DNA of 64,000 bases, from the NCBI GenBank assembly GCA_963281255.1, contig OY725502.1, positions 3,906,001 to 3,970,000 on the forward strand, given 5' to 3'. Positions 1 through 36,232 of the stretch are shown here, piece after piece. The position numbers were made by a program, and so were the translations under genes. The notes below the pieces were generated by a model. The model was not told the origin of the DNA. It searched no databases and worked only from the letters and a program-made list of their open reading frames with translations. How positions within the stretch are numbered: the stretch's first letter is position 1; every line of letters begins with the position of its first letter. This DNA comes from Aphrocallistes beatrix (lineage: Eukaryota; Porifera; Hexactinellida; Sceptrulophora; Aphrocallistidae).

Positions 1-1
1 T

Positions 2-25749
<25,748 letters not shown>

Positions 25750-26009
25750 TGAATTGAGTTATTAAGCAATTTACCTACCAGAACTAAGCTTAACATTTAT
25801 TGCACACTATATTTTTTGAACAAGTGTAACCAAATTATTTATTTATGAACTATACTCCCTACTATATCAAGAGTCGTATACGTCATATTGGGTCTATAAT
25901 ATTACACGAATGTACTTTAAGTATGAGGATATAATAGCTAATATAGGGGGAAAGGAGACGATATAGTTCATTCAATTGGTTTTGGTTGGTAGTACGTTGT
26001 ATGTATCTT

Positions 26010-26777
26010 TTAGGCCTGAGTTTGGGTTCCCAACTTTATCCCATATTTCTGCAAATTTTCATCCTTGCTCTTGGTAGAAATGTTGTATAATTGTTTTACT
26101 GTATTTTGAAACATGTTTTCAACAGTTGATCCCTTGGTGCAAGTCGTTTCATAGTAGTATAGGTCATTCAGTTGTGCGAATTCTCTCGCTTCTTCGCTTG
26201 TTACTTCGCCCCTATCTTTCGCATCAGCTTTGTTCCCCACTAGTACGAATACAACTGCAGGGGATTCCTTTTTTGCGAAATCAAGCCAATCTTTTAAAGA
26301 CTCAAAACTTGCCTTATTAGTAAATGAAAACACTAGCAAAATCGCACAACATTTTTTGTAGTAACTTCTGGCGAACATCTTGAATGATGGATGTCCCGCC
26401 GCATCCCATAGGTTAATTGCTAAGTTATCGCCTTCTAAATTAGTGTACGCAGTCTTGAAGTCGATTACCAATGTACTAGGCTGACATGAGTTGAATTCGC
26501 GTTCCATATAAGAATCCTTGAGGCAAGATTTTCCAACATTGCTATCCCCAACTAGTATAATGTTATATGAGTATCGATAAGATGGCAGTTCTATTTCGAA
26601 TGTATCGAAAGGTGTGCTATTTTGACTGTTTATTGGAGTGTGAACAGTATCGATGTGAGATTCTTTTGAAGTTGTAGGCTGTAGATCTGTTTGAATGTTG
26701 TCAATGTAGTTGACTGATGTGGTGCTGTGAAGCCTGCGTTTGTTCAGGAATTGTTTAAACGGTCTTGAAATCGACAT
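26010..26777 (-). CDS. Rab-like small GTPase with N-terminal extension, no prenylation cysteine
   Basis: An intronless 255-residue frame. A 70-residue disordered leader precedes the GTPase core: P-loop GDSNVGKS, switch I threonine in STLVIDF, switch II WDAAGH, NKAD, and ETTC in place of ETSA. Known of the family: the residue after the DxxG glycine is normally the catalytic Gln, but here it is His (AAGH), which would be expected to slow GTP hydrolysis. The tail ends KLGTQTQA with no C-terminal cysteine, so ordinary Rab/Ras lipid attachment is not possible. It is convergent with the EFCAB5-like gene, 260 bp away. The exact Rab subfamily is not recognised. Confidence 0.82.
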   Translation of the reverse strand: MSISRPFKQFLNKRRLHSTTSVNYIDNIQTDLQPTTSKESHIDTVHTPINSQNSTPFDTFEIELPSYRYSYNIILVGDSNVGKSCLKDSYMEREFNSCQPSTLVIDFKTAYTNLEGDNLAINLWDAAGHPSFKMFARSYYKKCCAILLVFSFTNKASFESLKDWLDFAKKESPAVVFVLVGNKADAKDRGEVTSEEAREFAQLNDLYYYETTCTKGSTVENMFQNTVKQLYNISTKSKDENLQKYGIKLGTQTQA

Positions 26778-27282
26778 CTTCCTGCCATTGAAAGTTGTAT
26801 GTAAAAAAGTAGATATTATACAATCAAACTATTATTTTATTTTATCTAACAAATTGACATAATATTTTCTACCTTGGGCCCAACGTATGTGAAGATTACC
26901 TCAATATTCGTATAAAATAGTAGTTCCACTGATGCTATTCACCTATTTATTTATAGAATTTCATTGGCCTATTATATTATTATTCTTTGAATATTCAATA
27001 TTTTCCATTCTTTCCATAGTTAGGCAAGTTGTAAAGGGCAATATAAGGAACGGATAGTACAGGTTTCTTATTACAGTTTAGATATTAGCTAATGTATAAA
27101 ATTAATTATATAACTGACCAATATCATTTTAATAGTTTAGACAAAAAAAGTGTCAAGTGTTGCTTATTAGACAAAAAATATTCAACAAAATTTGGTAGTT
27201 ATATTACACACTCATAATTAATTTTTGACGTTTCTACAAGAATCTTAAATTAGTGCAATACATTTACGACACTTAAATTAGA
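26778..27282. other. Divergent spacer, GTPase / casein kinase II beta
   Basis: About 500 bp between two divergent start codons, very AT-rich. No feature beyond presumed promoters. Confidence 0.5.
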
Positions 27283-30200
27283 ATGAGTAGCTCTGAAGAG
27301 GTATCCTGGATCACATGGTTCTGCGGCCTGAGGGGAAATGAATTCTTCTGTGAAGTTGACGAGGACTATATTCAGGACAAATTCAACCTAACTGGGCTTA
27401 GTGAACAGGTACCGCATTACAGACAAGCACTGGATATGATACTAGACTTAGAACCAGATGATGAACTGGAAGAGAATCAGAATGACGTAGTAGAGCAGGC
27501 AGCTGAGATGTTATATGGCCTTATACATTCTAGGTATTAATATAGATATGATAATAACTGTCTAATCAACCCGAATTTAAATGAGAAAAGTGTTGAATTA
27601 ATTATTTTCAAGGTACATTCTCACCAATCGTGGTCTAGCTCAGATGATAGAGAAATACCAGAATGGAGACTTTGGGCATTGTAGTCGTGTTTTCTGCGAC
27701 AATCAGCCAGTTCTTCCTATCGGCCTATCAGACATTCCTAACGAAGCGATGGTCAAGCTCTATTGCCCCAAATGCCAAGATGTCTACAATCCGAAATCAT
27801 CCAGACACCATCATATAGACGGGTGTTTCTTCGGCACTACATTTCCGCACATGTTGTTTATGGTAAGTGAAATGATTGGAAAATATCCGGCAAACTTATT
27901 GTGCAATATCAATGGATATTGGGTATTTAATCACGAGGTATGTCGTATGCTTTATACTATATTAGGTACACACGTATACATATTTAAGCATATTATCAGA
28001 TTGAACTAAAGGAAGGTTGCTAAAGTATCAAGTGAAATCACAATGATCTGAGTATCACTTTACACTGACCACTACCCTTGAATTAGGCCTGTTAATTTAT
28101 CTACCAAAATAATCTCTATCATTCAATAAATACATGATCAACTAAAAATAAACCACTCCTGAAATGATTTTGAAAATATTTTTTGTGTTTTTGTTGATCT
28201 GGCCTGGCGTATCCACAGCCAACATGGATGGAGGCATTCCTCCAGAAATATGTGGAACTGCAGACATGGTATTTAAAAAGGTATTCTTAGACTCTAACTA
28301 TACGGTCGTTACGCCTCTTACCAACAAGAGTAACAGGACATTTTACCCCGTATCCTACACCAATTTTACAGAGGTCATTCACATCAAAACGTGTACGTTG
28401 GATCAGGACATGTTTTCTTACAATAAGCCTTTTGTTAAGTTCACCGTCGGTCTAGGGTGCGATAAGACCACGATTAAACTATCTAGCGATATTGAATTCA
28501 ACACCAACAATTCCAACATGTCGATGATTTATATTCAAAGTAATGATCCTTCAAATCCCCAAACAATCGATTTAAATGGTTATTCATTTCGTATAAGAAG
28601 AAGTACACGAATTGTGTTTGCGAATTTGAACTTCATAAATGGTCATCCGGCCATTAGTCTAGCAGAGGTAGTTGGTACAACCCATGTATGCAATGTAACA
28701 TTCGACGGAGAATTTCGGGTGACGAATGCAAGTGGCATTCATCTTATATGCAGTAGTCTCTATTTGTACTCCTGCAATTTCACAAGGTACAATACCACTT
28801 TCCAGACTAATCACATATACGAAGAGTCGACATATCGTACCCCACCTTTCATGGATTACAATGACAGCATTAGTGGTGGTGCATTAACAGGCATATTCTG
28901 GCATTCGGACTACGTAGGTGAGATTGCAATTCGCGATACAATGTTCTACATGAACGAGGTACACAATCGGACTGAAATGCGTAACAATTCGAAATTCGTC
29001 TCATGGGCGAGTGGTGGTGGAGTGTTTCTTATTTTCAAAGACAAGACAATGGGAAATAAAGTAGAAATATTTAATTCGCATTTTGTTAAAAACGTTGCAG
29101 GGGCTTTTGGAGGTGGTTTATTTGCCACTTTTCATGACAACTCGTCTAACAACACAATATGCATTGAAGACAGTGTTTTCGATAAGAATCACGCATATGT
29201 CAGCAGTGGTGGAGTTGGTATATTTCATGATGGCTTCAGTATCAACAATGGAATTTATCTTACAAGGGTAAATTTTACGCGTAATTTTGGTTTTCGAGCT
29301 GGTGGCGGTTTCAATATTCTTTACAATTTTCAATATCCACAAGAAATCCATAATTTCCGAACTTTCTACCTCAATTACCCTTCATTTATTCATTTACCTA
29401 CACCTGCCTTTTTCACTGATTGTCTTTTCGATCAAAATAGTGCTACTTTGGATGCAGCCGCGCTCCAAGCATGGTCCTTTATTTCTTATCTTATCCATCC
29501 ATCACCCATAGTGTTCGATAATTGCACTTTCTCGAATAATCATGCAAAAGGTTACGCAGCCATCCTTGCATCTGGAATTACTATCATATTTAGGGGCACT
29601 ACGAGAATTGTCAACAATTCAAACAGTGGACTGTATTTATCCTACGCATCAACGCAGTTTATTGGCAAGATACATTTTGAAGGAAATACTAACAGAAATG
29701 TTAGAAGCGGTGGTGGGGGGTTACGACTATACGATGGTTCATACTTGTATGTCAATTTGTACACGGAACTGCATTTCCACAATAACACTGCCTACAAAGG
29801 TCCAGCTATCTATATCGATACGGACGTGTTACACACAGTCGATTATAACGTCTATTTTTCTACTGATTGTTCAATTCAAATTGTGAACTATGACGAAAAT
29901 AATTTACCAGTCGTGGATAAAAACATCTTTTTCTTTGTGGAGTATAATTATGAAATATATCAGAATGGTACAGTTAACACAGACTCTTATCCTTTATTCA
30001 TGACTAATTTAGATGATTGCATATCCGGCGAGATCGAATCACTGAAGGTTGATAATAGAGAAAACGCTTTGAAAGATAATAATCATACAATCCTTTTTGG
30101 AAATTTAAATATTACTAGAGATATACTCTACAGATACGTTGAAACAGATCCTTCAAAAGTGACAACACTCAATCGATCACTTTCAAGCTTCAATCTTTCA

Positions 30201-32525
30201 GGCTATCCTGGAGAAGTGATAAACCTGCCGTTTTTAAAAGTACTCGATCAATTGGGCGCAAGGACAAAGGCTACTCTATTCTTGCAACCAAATGATAAAC
30301 ACAAACTCGTGGTTTACCCTGGCGTTGTCGTAATCGAAAAGACCAATAGTACTACACACATAGAAATGCAATACTACATACTCGATAAATCTTGTATTAA
30401 TACAACTATAAACCTGACCCTTACAGCAATAACGGCAGCTTATCAACTAGAACACGTGATTCCATTGCATATTGCAAAATGTCCCGAGTATCTAGTACTG
30501 AAATCAAACGCATACGATAATAATAGCTATTATTGTGGACTTTCCTCTAGCCCCAGGGAGAATCCTTTATTTCTCAACTATGATGAGAAAAATGCCATTG
30601 CATATATCAAAGAAGGTACTTGGTTAGGATTTTCAAGAGGTAAAGTACCGTGTAATGATACATGCCAGTGGGAAGTTTTCATACAAAATTGTCCCACTGG
30701 ATTTTGCCATTGTACAAGAGATCCGAATCATGTTTATCCAGGGTGTCAAGTACCAGTTCTGAAAGAGACAATCGACGAGCAATGTGTTTCGAATCGGACC
30801 TCTTTGTTCTGTGGGATATGTAGTGAAGGTTATTCGGTCGGGCTAAAGTCTTTTGAATGTAGAAAGTGTGATGTGCCTAAAAAGGTTGTTGGAACCTTAG
30901 TTGCGATTTTGGATTTAGTGATTCTGGTCTCATTCTGTATTGGAGTACTTTGGTGGAACATTTCATATCCTCCTGAACTTGCTGGTGTTTTGTTCTATGT
31001 TCAAATTGTTTCAATCGTCTATAACGCAAGTACAAATGGCTGGGTCATTTTCCAATTTTTTTGGTTGCCTCTAAAATTCTACATCGATAATAATGTAATG
31101 AAAACTATTCTTGACCCTTGTACACCTTTCGATAATTTCAAGGTCATATATTCAATCATCTACCAATTAAACGATTTCGTCACAGTGATCGTAATACTCG
31201 TTATCTTTTATTTTCTCACGCGATATGTGAAAACCTTCTACAATCACAATTTTATTAACGGCTTTGTATTTCTTGCAATCTTCACCTACGTCACTTTCGC
31301 TCAAGTGTCTTTCTACTTTTTAAATTTTGAAATAGCTCCTGATAAAATTATATTCGGTCTTCAGACGGATATACCTTATAAAAATGTCGCGCCTTTTGCA
31401 GCTTTATTTCTTCTATTCGCGCTTCTTGTTCCTTTTCTATTTATTATATCAGCATTTGGTTGTATATCCAGGGCACAAATTCTAAAGGATGTACTCCGCG
31501 AACCATACAAACCTCACCTATGGTATTGGACGGGCATTGACCTACTCAGAAGGTTGCTTATCGTCATTGTAATCGTCTCTACAACATATCCTTCAGTGAG
31601 GAAGTTCCGTGACATTGCAATTTGCTTCGCGGTACTCGTCATTCTGCTGGCACATGTCTTTGCACAGCCTTATAAAAAGAGATGGTGTAATTTCATTGAA
31701 GGGCTTGTGCTATTTGATCTTTTCATGTTAGCTGCATTCAATGTTGATGTCAATTTGTCGGTTGACAACGTATTCTATGTTGACTTAATTCTAGTCCTAT
31801 TGCCCTTGATTTACGCTTTATGCTACATCGGGTATCAAGTATTTATCAAGATAAAACCTAAAGCCAAAGGAACTAAATTTATTGAAAATGTGAAGACATC
31901 GTTACAAAAGAAAGTTGGAAAAAAGGCAACGTTAGCTGAACCATTGCTGATTAACGAACAGTTTGAAGACTCAATGAATATTGAAATGAAAAATTCTGGA
32001 GTTGGTTTAGACAAGAAAGATTAATACTTTTGTGTGAATAACTAGTTTAGGTAGATGCATGTTATTAGTTGTGCTATCTTGTCCTCATCTCATTAAAGTA
32101 CCCCTGTATTTATGTTATTTGCGTTAAGAGGCGGCTACGACCGAAGAAATTGACCAATTCAAGAGCGTTGACACGATTTTTAAAAGTGGGGGGGTTGAAG
32201 TGGATTTCTCTAGCCACCAAACTCATATGAGCCAAAATATCTGGGGCGCCCCCCTCCCCCCCCACGGCGCCTACGCCCCTGTAATCACTTAGAATGTATT
32301 ACGAGTGTAAAAGTAATAAAATAAATTAAACTATCGCAGGTTCATCCAGAGCTGAGGCCACCTCGCGCAATAAATCATTTTGTTCCAAGGATCTATGGTT
32401 TCAAGATACATCCAATGGCATTTCAAATTCAGTACCAATCTGCCCAGCATCATCGCTCTGTTGCTAGCATATCTATAGGAGGAAGGCCTGTACGAACTCA
32501 ACGCATCTCACAGGCAAAGAACTGA
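27283..32525 (+). CDS. CSNK2B: Casein kinase II regulatory subunit beta
   Basis: Three exons, 27283-27533, 27613-27862 and 32340-32525 (687 nt, 228 residues; human 215). It is the regulatory dimer of the CK2 holoenzyme and sets substrate choice and stability. The N-terminus [20 protein letters not shown] is almost identical to human. The acidic loop and the zinc cysteines (FGHCSRVFC and LYCPKC) are intact. Exon 3 supplies [20 protein letters not shown] and [12 protein letters not shown], the region that binds CK2 alpha (Tyr and Phe of RIYGF). The frame also stays open past the exon 2 donor to 28009, but that reading is rejected. The 4477-bp last intron contains a complete 1286-residue gene on the same strand. 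Confidence 0.95.
28164..32024 (+). CDS. Large membrane protein: signal peptide, beta-helix (Pmp-like) ectodomain, multi-pass C-terminus
   Basis: An intronless 1286-residue protein. The signal peptide spans ~1-19 ([14 protein letters not shown]). Residues ~60-560 contain repeated GG(A/G/V)-x-F and FxxN motifs ([47 protein letters not shown]), as in right-handed beta-helix polymorphic membrane proteins. A Cys-rich segment follows (~845-905, CHCTRD and [13 protein letters not shown]). From ~907 on, about eight or nine hydrophobic segments and a cytoplasmic tail end the protein. Many N-x-S/T sequons suggest an extracellular ectodomain. I know this architecture from sponge and cnidarian predicted proteins; its function is undefined, and a cell-surface receptor or adhesion role is a guess. 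It lies inside the last intron of casein kinase II beta, same strand. Confidence 0.82.
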   Translation: MILKIFFVFLLIWPGVSTANMDGGIPPEICGTADMVFKKVFLDSNYTVVTPLTNKSNRTFYPVSYTNFTEVIHIKTCTLDQDMFSYNKPFVKFTVGLGCDKTTIKLSSDIEFNTNNSNMSMIYIQSNDPSNPQTIDLNGYSFRIRRSTRIVFANLNFINGHPAISLAEVVGTTHVCNVTFDGEFRVTNASGIHLICSSLYLYSCNFTRYNTTFQTNHIYEESTYRTPPFMDYNDSISGGALTGIFWHSDYVGEIAIRDTMFYMNEVHNRTEMRNNSKFVSWASGGGVFLIFKDKTMGNKVEIFNSHFVKNVAGAFGGGLFATFHDNSSNNTICIEDSVFDKNHAYVSSGGVGIFHDGFSINNGIYLTRVNFTRNFGFRAGGGFNILYNFQYPQEIHNFRTFYLNYPSFIHLPTPAFFTDCLFDQNSATLDAAALQAWSFISYLIHPSPIVFDNCTFSNNHAKGYAAILASGITIIFRGTTRIVNNSNSGLYLSYASTQFIGKIHFEGNTNRNVRSGGGGLRLYDGSYLYVNLYTELHFHNNTAYKGPAIYIDTDVLHTVDYNVYFSTDCSIQIVNYDENNLPVVDKNIFFFVEYNYEIYQNGTVNTDSYPLFMTNLDDCISGEIESLKVDNRENALKDNNHTILFGNLNITRDILYRYVETDPSKVTTLNRSLSSFNLSGYPGEVINLPFLKVLDQLGARTKATLFLQPNDKHKLVVYPGVVVIEKTNSTTHIEMQYYILDKSCINTTINLTLTAITAAYQLEHVIPLHIAKCPEYLVLKSNAYDNNSYYCGLSSSPRENPLFLNYDEKNAIAYIKEGTWLGFSRGKVPCNDTCQWEVFIQNCPTGFCHCTRDPNHVYPGCQVPVLKETIDEQCVSNRTSLFCGICSEGYSVGLKSFECRKCDVPKKVVGTLVAILDLVILVSFCIGVLWWNISYPPELAGVLFYVQIVSIVYNASTNGWVIFQFFWLPLKFYIDNNVMKTILDPCTPFDNFKVIYSIIYQLNDFVTVIVILVIFYFLTRYVKTFYNHNFINGFVFLAIFTYVTFAQVSFYFLNFEIAPDKIIFGLQTDIPYKNVAPFAALFLLFALLVPFLFIISAFGCISRAQILKDVLREPYKPHLWYWTGIDLLRRLLIVIVIVSTTYPSVRKFRDIAICFAVLVILLAHVFAQPYKKRWCNFIEGLVLFDLFMLAAFNVDVNLSVDNVFYVDLILVLLPLIYALCYIGYQVFIKIKPKAKGTKFIENVKTSLQKKVGKKATLAEPLLINEQFEDSMNIEMKNSGVGLDKKD

Positions 32526-32921
32526 TGTATAACCTGGACTGTGAAAAAGCGGTATCATCCAATGTTTGAAATAATGACTTAGAAAATTGTGTACTATTGT
32601 GTCCTAAATGGTTCAGACTTGATTACAATTTTGTTAGCATTGTAAACCACTGAAATTATTAATCATTTAAAATAATCCATACTTTTATATATTTATGAAT
32701 TAACTTACTTATTATAAACCCCCTTCACCCCTTTTGGATATTAACAAAAACCATTTGACACTCGAATATGGACACATTGCTACCCATTGTAAGTCTCTGT
32801 CCCGCAAAGTATCGACCGATGTTTTTTAAAAATATACGTAGTTTAGTCAGCAAACCAGTAATTACTGCTTAGAAATACTTTGTAATTAATCGAACTTTGT
32901 TTTAATTAAATAACTAGAATA
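32526..32921. other. Spacer CSNK2B / UTP18
   Basis: About 400 bp holding the 3' UTR of CSNK2B and the promoter of UTP18. Nothing specific is seen. Upstream, in the CSNK2B intron at 32190-32280, is a short G-run/C-run rich patch. Confidence 0.45.
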
Positions 32922-34526
32922 ATGCCTAAAAAAGGTAAAGCAAAAAGAAAAACCAAATCGACTCAAAAAGATGATGAATCATCTAATTTAGATATAAACC
33001 AAATGTTCGTGATTGACAAGACTCCAACGATATTAGAAGAAATTCCATACCCAGAAGCCATTGTTGACCTAAACCAAGCAACTAAAGAGCCAATAGAAGT
33101 AGAAATAAGGAAAAGGAAACAAGTTTTAGAAAATTTTGATTCGAAACGTAAAAAGGATGAAGAAATTGAAAAAAAACTTGATCATATTCTCTTTATCCAG
33201 CCAGATGAAGAGTTACAAAAACATGAACTTACCCCGAATTTAATCCTAAAAAATATTTCTGAATCTGATTCTGATTCAGATATAAACGAAAAAGATGATC
33301 TCAAACCAGCATGGGATGATCTCGATGATGAAAAGGTATTCACAAAGAAGGCAGCACTACAACAAACTACAAATGACAGGCTTCGAGAACGCTTTGAAGA
33401 TGCTTATGGAAATCGGCCATCATGGGCGAATAAGCATCTACGAAAGGTATCAAGCAAAGTTGAAATTTTAACGCCTGGATCCGATTCTGAAGATGAGGTA
33501 GATACTCTGTTATTGAAGAAAACGAAACTAACGCAATCTAGTTCAGTGCTCAGACCTTCTTATCTGAGTATTTATCAGTTGAGGGATGCCAATAAATCAT
33601 TTCGACCTGATGCTGCAATGCGTTGTGTAGAATTTCATCCGTTTTCACAACTCTTACTCTCTGCTGGCTTCCATAAAACACTTGATATCTATCAAATCGA
33701 CGGGCGAAATTCAAGCCGGGTTCAAGGAGTCCATATAGAAAACTTCCCAATTCATACCGCACATTTTTCCGCTGGGGGCGAAGAGATCATTTTAAATTCA
33801 ATGAAAGCACACTTTTTCGTTTATGACCTCAAGGCCGACAAGATACAAAAAATATTTAATGTTCGCGGGCATCCAAAAGAATTTTTCTCCAATTGTGTCC
33901 CTTCTCCGAAAGGAGATGTCCTAGCATTTCTTGGTAAAGATGGATATATTGTCCTTCTCTCTGCGCGAACTAAACAATGGATTGCAGATCTGAAGATGAA
34001 TGGTTTAGTCCGCAGTGTGGCATTCGCGAAAAATGGCAATTTAATGCTTTCAGGGGGTAGTGATGGCGAAGTCTATGTCTGGGACATGAATACTCGAGAT
34101 TGTGTCAATAAGTTTCAAGATGAAGGATGTGGCATCATTCACGCGTTATCTGCTTCAGGTGGAGAAATGCCAATGGTAGCCGTTGGGTCTGATGCAGGCG
34201 TTGTCAATATGTATGACAGCAGCTGTTTTTATTCAACAGGAGCCTCCAAACCATTCAAAGTGTACAAAAACCTTACAACCTCAGTTACCAATTGTACATT
34301 TTCTCCAACCAATGAAATTTTTGCTTTTTTCTCCTACAGAAATAAGCATGCCATTCGTGTGGCACATACTAATACACATACAGTGTATAGTAATTGGCCA
34401 AAGCAGGAAAGTAACCTTGGATATATCAATGCATTGGACTTTTCATACAACTCAAAGTATATGGCTCTAGGGAACGACCTTGGAAGAGTGATGATTTTTA
34501 GATTGAACTATTTTTTTGATAAATAG
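32922..34526 (+). CDS. UTP18: UTP18-type U3 snoRNP / small-subunit processome WD40 protein
   Basis: An intronless 534-residue protein (human UTP18 is 556). The N-terminus is Lys-rich (MPKKGKAKRKTKS), consistent with nucleolar location. An acidic middle carries the UTP18-type block PAWDDLDDEKVF and RLRERFEDAYGNRPSWA. A WD40 propeller spans ~220-534, starting at MRCVEFHPFSQLLLSAG and including VRSVAFAKNGNLMLSGG and GEVYVWD. UTP18 is part of the UTP-B complex needed for early 18S rRNA processing. Length and order are normal. Confidence 0.88.
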   Translation: MPKKGKAKRKTKSTQKDDESSNLDINQMFVIDKTPTILEEIPYPEAIVDLNQATKEPIEVEIRKRKQVLENFDSKRKKDEEIEKKLDHILFIQPDEELQKHELTPNLILKNISESDSDSDINEKDDLKPAWDDLDDEKVFTKKAALQQTTNDRLRERFEDAYGNRPSWANKHLRKVSSKVEILTPGSDSEDEVDTLLLKKTKLTQSSSVLRPSYLSIYQLRDANKSFRPDAAMRCVEFHPFSQLLLSAGFHKTLDIYQIDGRNSSRVQGVHIENFPIHTAHFSAGGEEIILNSMKAHFFVYDLKADKIQKIFNVRGHPKEFFSNCVPSPKGDVLAFLGKDGYIVLLSARTKQWIADLKMNGLVRSVAFAKNGNLMLSGGSDGEVYVWDMNTRDCVNKFQDEGCGIIHALSASGGEMPMVAVGSDAGVVNMYDSSCFYSTGASKPFKVYKNLTTSVTNCTFSPTNEIFAFFSYRNKHAIRVAHTNTHTVYSNWPKQESNLGYINALDFSYNSKYMALGNDLGRVMIFRLNYFFDK

Positions 34527-35202
34527 TCAATACTTAGAAATTTAGTACGTATTAAATCGGTTTAGATTCAATTTCTAGTCTATCTAAAACTATTAATATA
34601 ATTATTGTTATTTCGGCATTATAAACCTAACATCGAATTTCTGGGAACTAAATAAGCCTAAGAAAATATGTAAATTTGTACTGACCTTTCTCGACTACCA
34701 TATGTTACATCGATAACCTTCCCATCTGCCCTAACAATTCCTTGTTTACTCATTCACGAAGGAAAATAAATATTTTAAATACAACAAATGGCTTTTCCCT
34801 AATTTATGTACTATCTACAGAATTCATTGCAATGCCTAACGGCTTCAACTCTATTTCCTAAGAAACCCATACAATTAATAAGACTTAAATTCACAATTAA
34901 GACTTAAACTTCTCATTAAACGAAGCTTGCGAAAACCTTACAATTCAAACTCAACTTTGTCAGAAAATTCCATCATAATTAAACCAAAGTTGCATTAGTG
35001 TACTTTGTGCTTGAATCATATTATTATATAATACAATATTCGAAATTAATCAGTCCTGATTGTAAGGAATTGTGTAATGTAGTCGATACTAAAAAGATAC
35101 ACAGCAATCTAATAAATATTTTTTCACAAAATATTATACAATCAAGTATTCTTAGAAATTTGAACACAATTGGATAATTTTTTAAATATTAGCAAGGCCA
35201 AC
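34527..35202. other. Intergenic, no gene seen
   Basis: AT-rich spacer with no coding frame; promoter region of the isochorismatase-fold gene. Confidence 0.5.
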
Positions 35203-35847
35203 ATGGCATATATAAAACCCAATATTTCAATACGTGAATCCAAACTTCAACCCAAACAGAGTGCAATTTTATTTGTGGATGTTCAAAACTATGGCTTTCA
35301 TCCTGATGGGAAAATGTACAAGGAATGTGAAAAGAACGACTCGTATGCATATTACAAAGAACAACAACCTCAAGTACTGTCAAATCTTCAAATACTACAA
35401 ACTCTATTTCGCAAAGCAGGCATTGAGGTGCTCTACACTGTTATGGAGAGTCTAACATTAGATGGCCGTGATCGTAGTTTGGACTACAAAATCTCAGGTT
35501 TTCACCTCCCGAAGGGGTGTTGGGATTCGAAAGTTATAGATGAAATACAGCCAATCAATGACGAAATTGTAATACCAAAGACCTCAAGCAGTGTTTTTAT
35601 TTCCACAAATATCCATTATTTGTTAGGTAATCTGAATGTGAAGCAATTAGTCATAGTAGGTGCATTGACAGATCAGTGTATTAGTTCGGCTGTACGGGAT
35701 GCCTGTGATTTAGGTTACCTTGTTACGGTGATCACAGATGCATGCATCTCTTTGAGTAAAGAGAATCATGATAGCTCGCTGAGAAATATAAAGGGGTATT
35801 GTCGACAGAGAACAACTGAACAGCTGATCGAAGAGATGAATAACTAG
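35203..35847 (+). CDS. Isochorismatase-fold cysteine hydrolase
   Basis: An intronless 214-residue protein; start taken at ATG 35203 (MAYIKPNIS), since the upstream open frame has no ATG. Family motifs are seen: catalytic Asp in ILFVDVQN, Lys in IPKTSSSVF, and the Cys nucleophile in GALTDQCISSAVRDACDLGY, which together form the D-K-C triad of the isochorismatase/nicotinamidase superfamily. The substrate cannot be told from this sequence. The RutB/biuret-hydrolase-like branch is possible, because GFHPDG and the long insert after it differ from nicotinamidases. Probably cytosolic; no signal peptide is seen. Confidence 0.85.
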   Translation: MAYIKPNISIRESKLQPKQSAILFVDVQNYGFHPDGKMYKECEKNDSYAYYKEQQPQVLSNLQILQTLFRKAGIEVLYTVMESLTLDGRDRSLDYKISGFHLPKGCWDSKVIDEIQPINDEIVIPKTSSSVFISTNIHYLLGNLNVKQLVIVGALTDQCISSAVRDACDLGYLVTVITDACISLSKENHDSSLRNIKGYCRQRTTEQLIEEMNN

Positions 35848-36232
35848 ACGTCTTGAATAATGCTCCTAATATTATAGAATTATGCATTTACGTAGTTTAC
35901 TGTTATTACGATTCTTGAAAGGTACAAATGTGGTTTACATGCTGCGGAATAAAGTTTGCGAGTATCATCTATAGTTCATACTAACAGATGATTTTTGCCT
36001 TCTGCAAGGCTTAGTAGTCAAAAATTAAGCTCCATCGTACTAAATATTAAAATTTTCCTAAATATGCGAAAATGATTATGGAAAATTTAGGCAAAAAGAT
36101 TTGTAATCAACTGTAACGTATTTATGATTCAATTATTATATTTTGCAGTGAAAATAATGGTGTTAGTACAAATAAATGTATATAAATACTGTAAAATATT
36201 TTAATTAACAAATTTAACATAGCTAAACAAGT
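35848..36232. other. Intergenic, no gene seen
   Basis: Very AT-rich 385 bp between the hydrolase and the NHL gene. Nothing recognisable. Confidence 0.5.

Noticed and set aside
27613-28009. Read-through CK2 beta with a divergent C-terminus ending at 28009
   Set aside because: The frame stays open past a strong GTAAGT donor and even shows a chance KYPAN string. The true conserved C-terminal exon ([13 protein letters not shown]...RIYGF) is at 32340-32525 in the right phase, so the read-through is intron.
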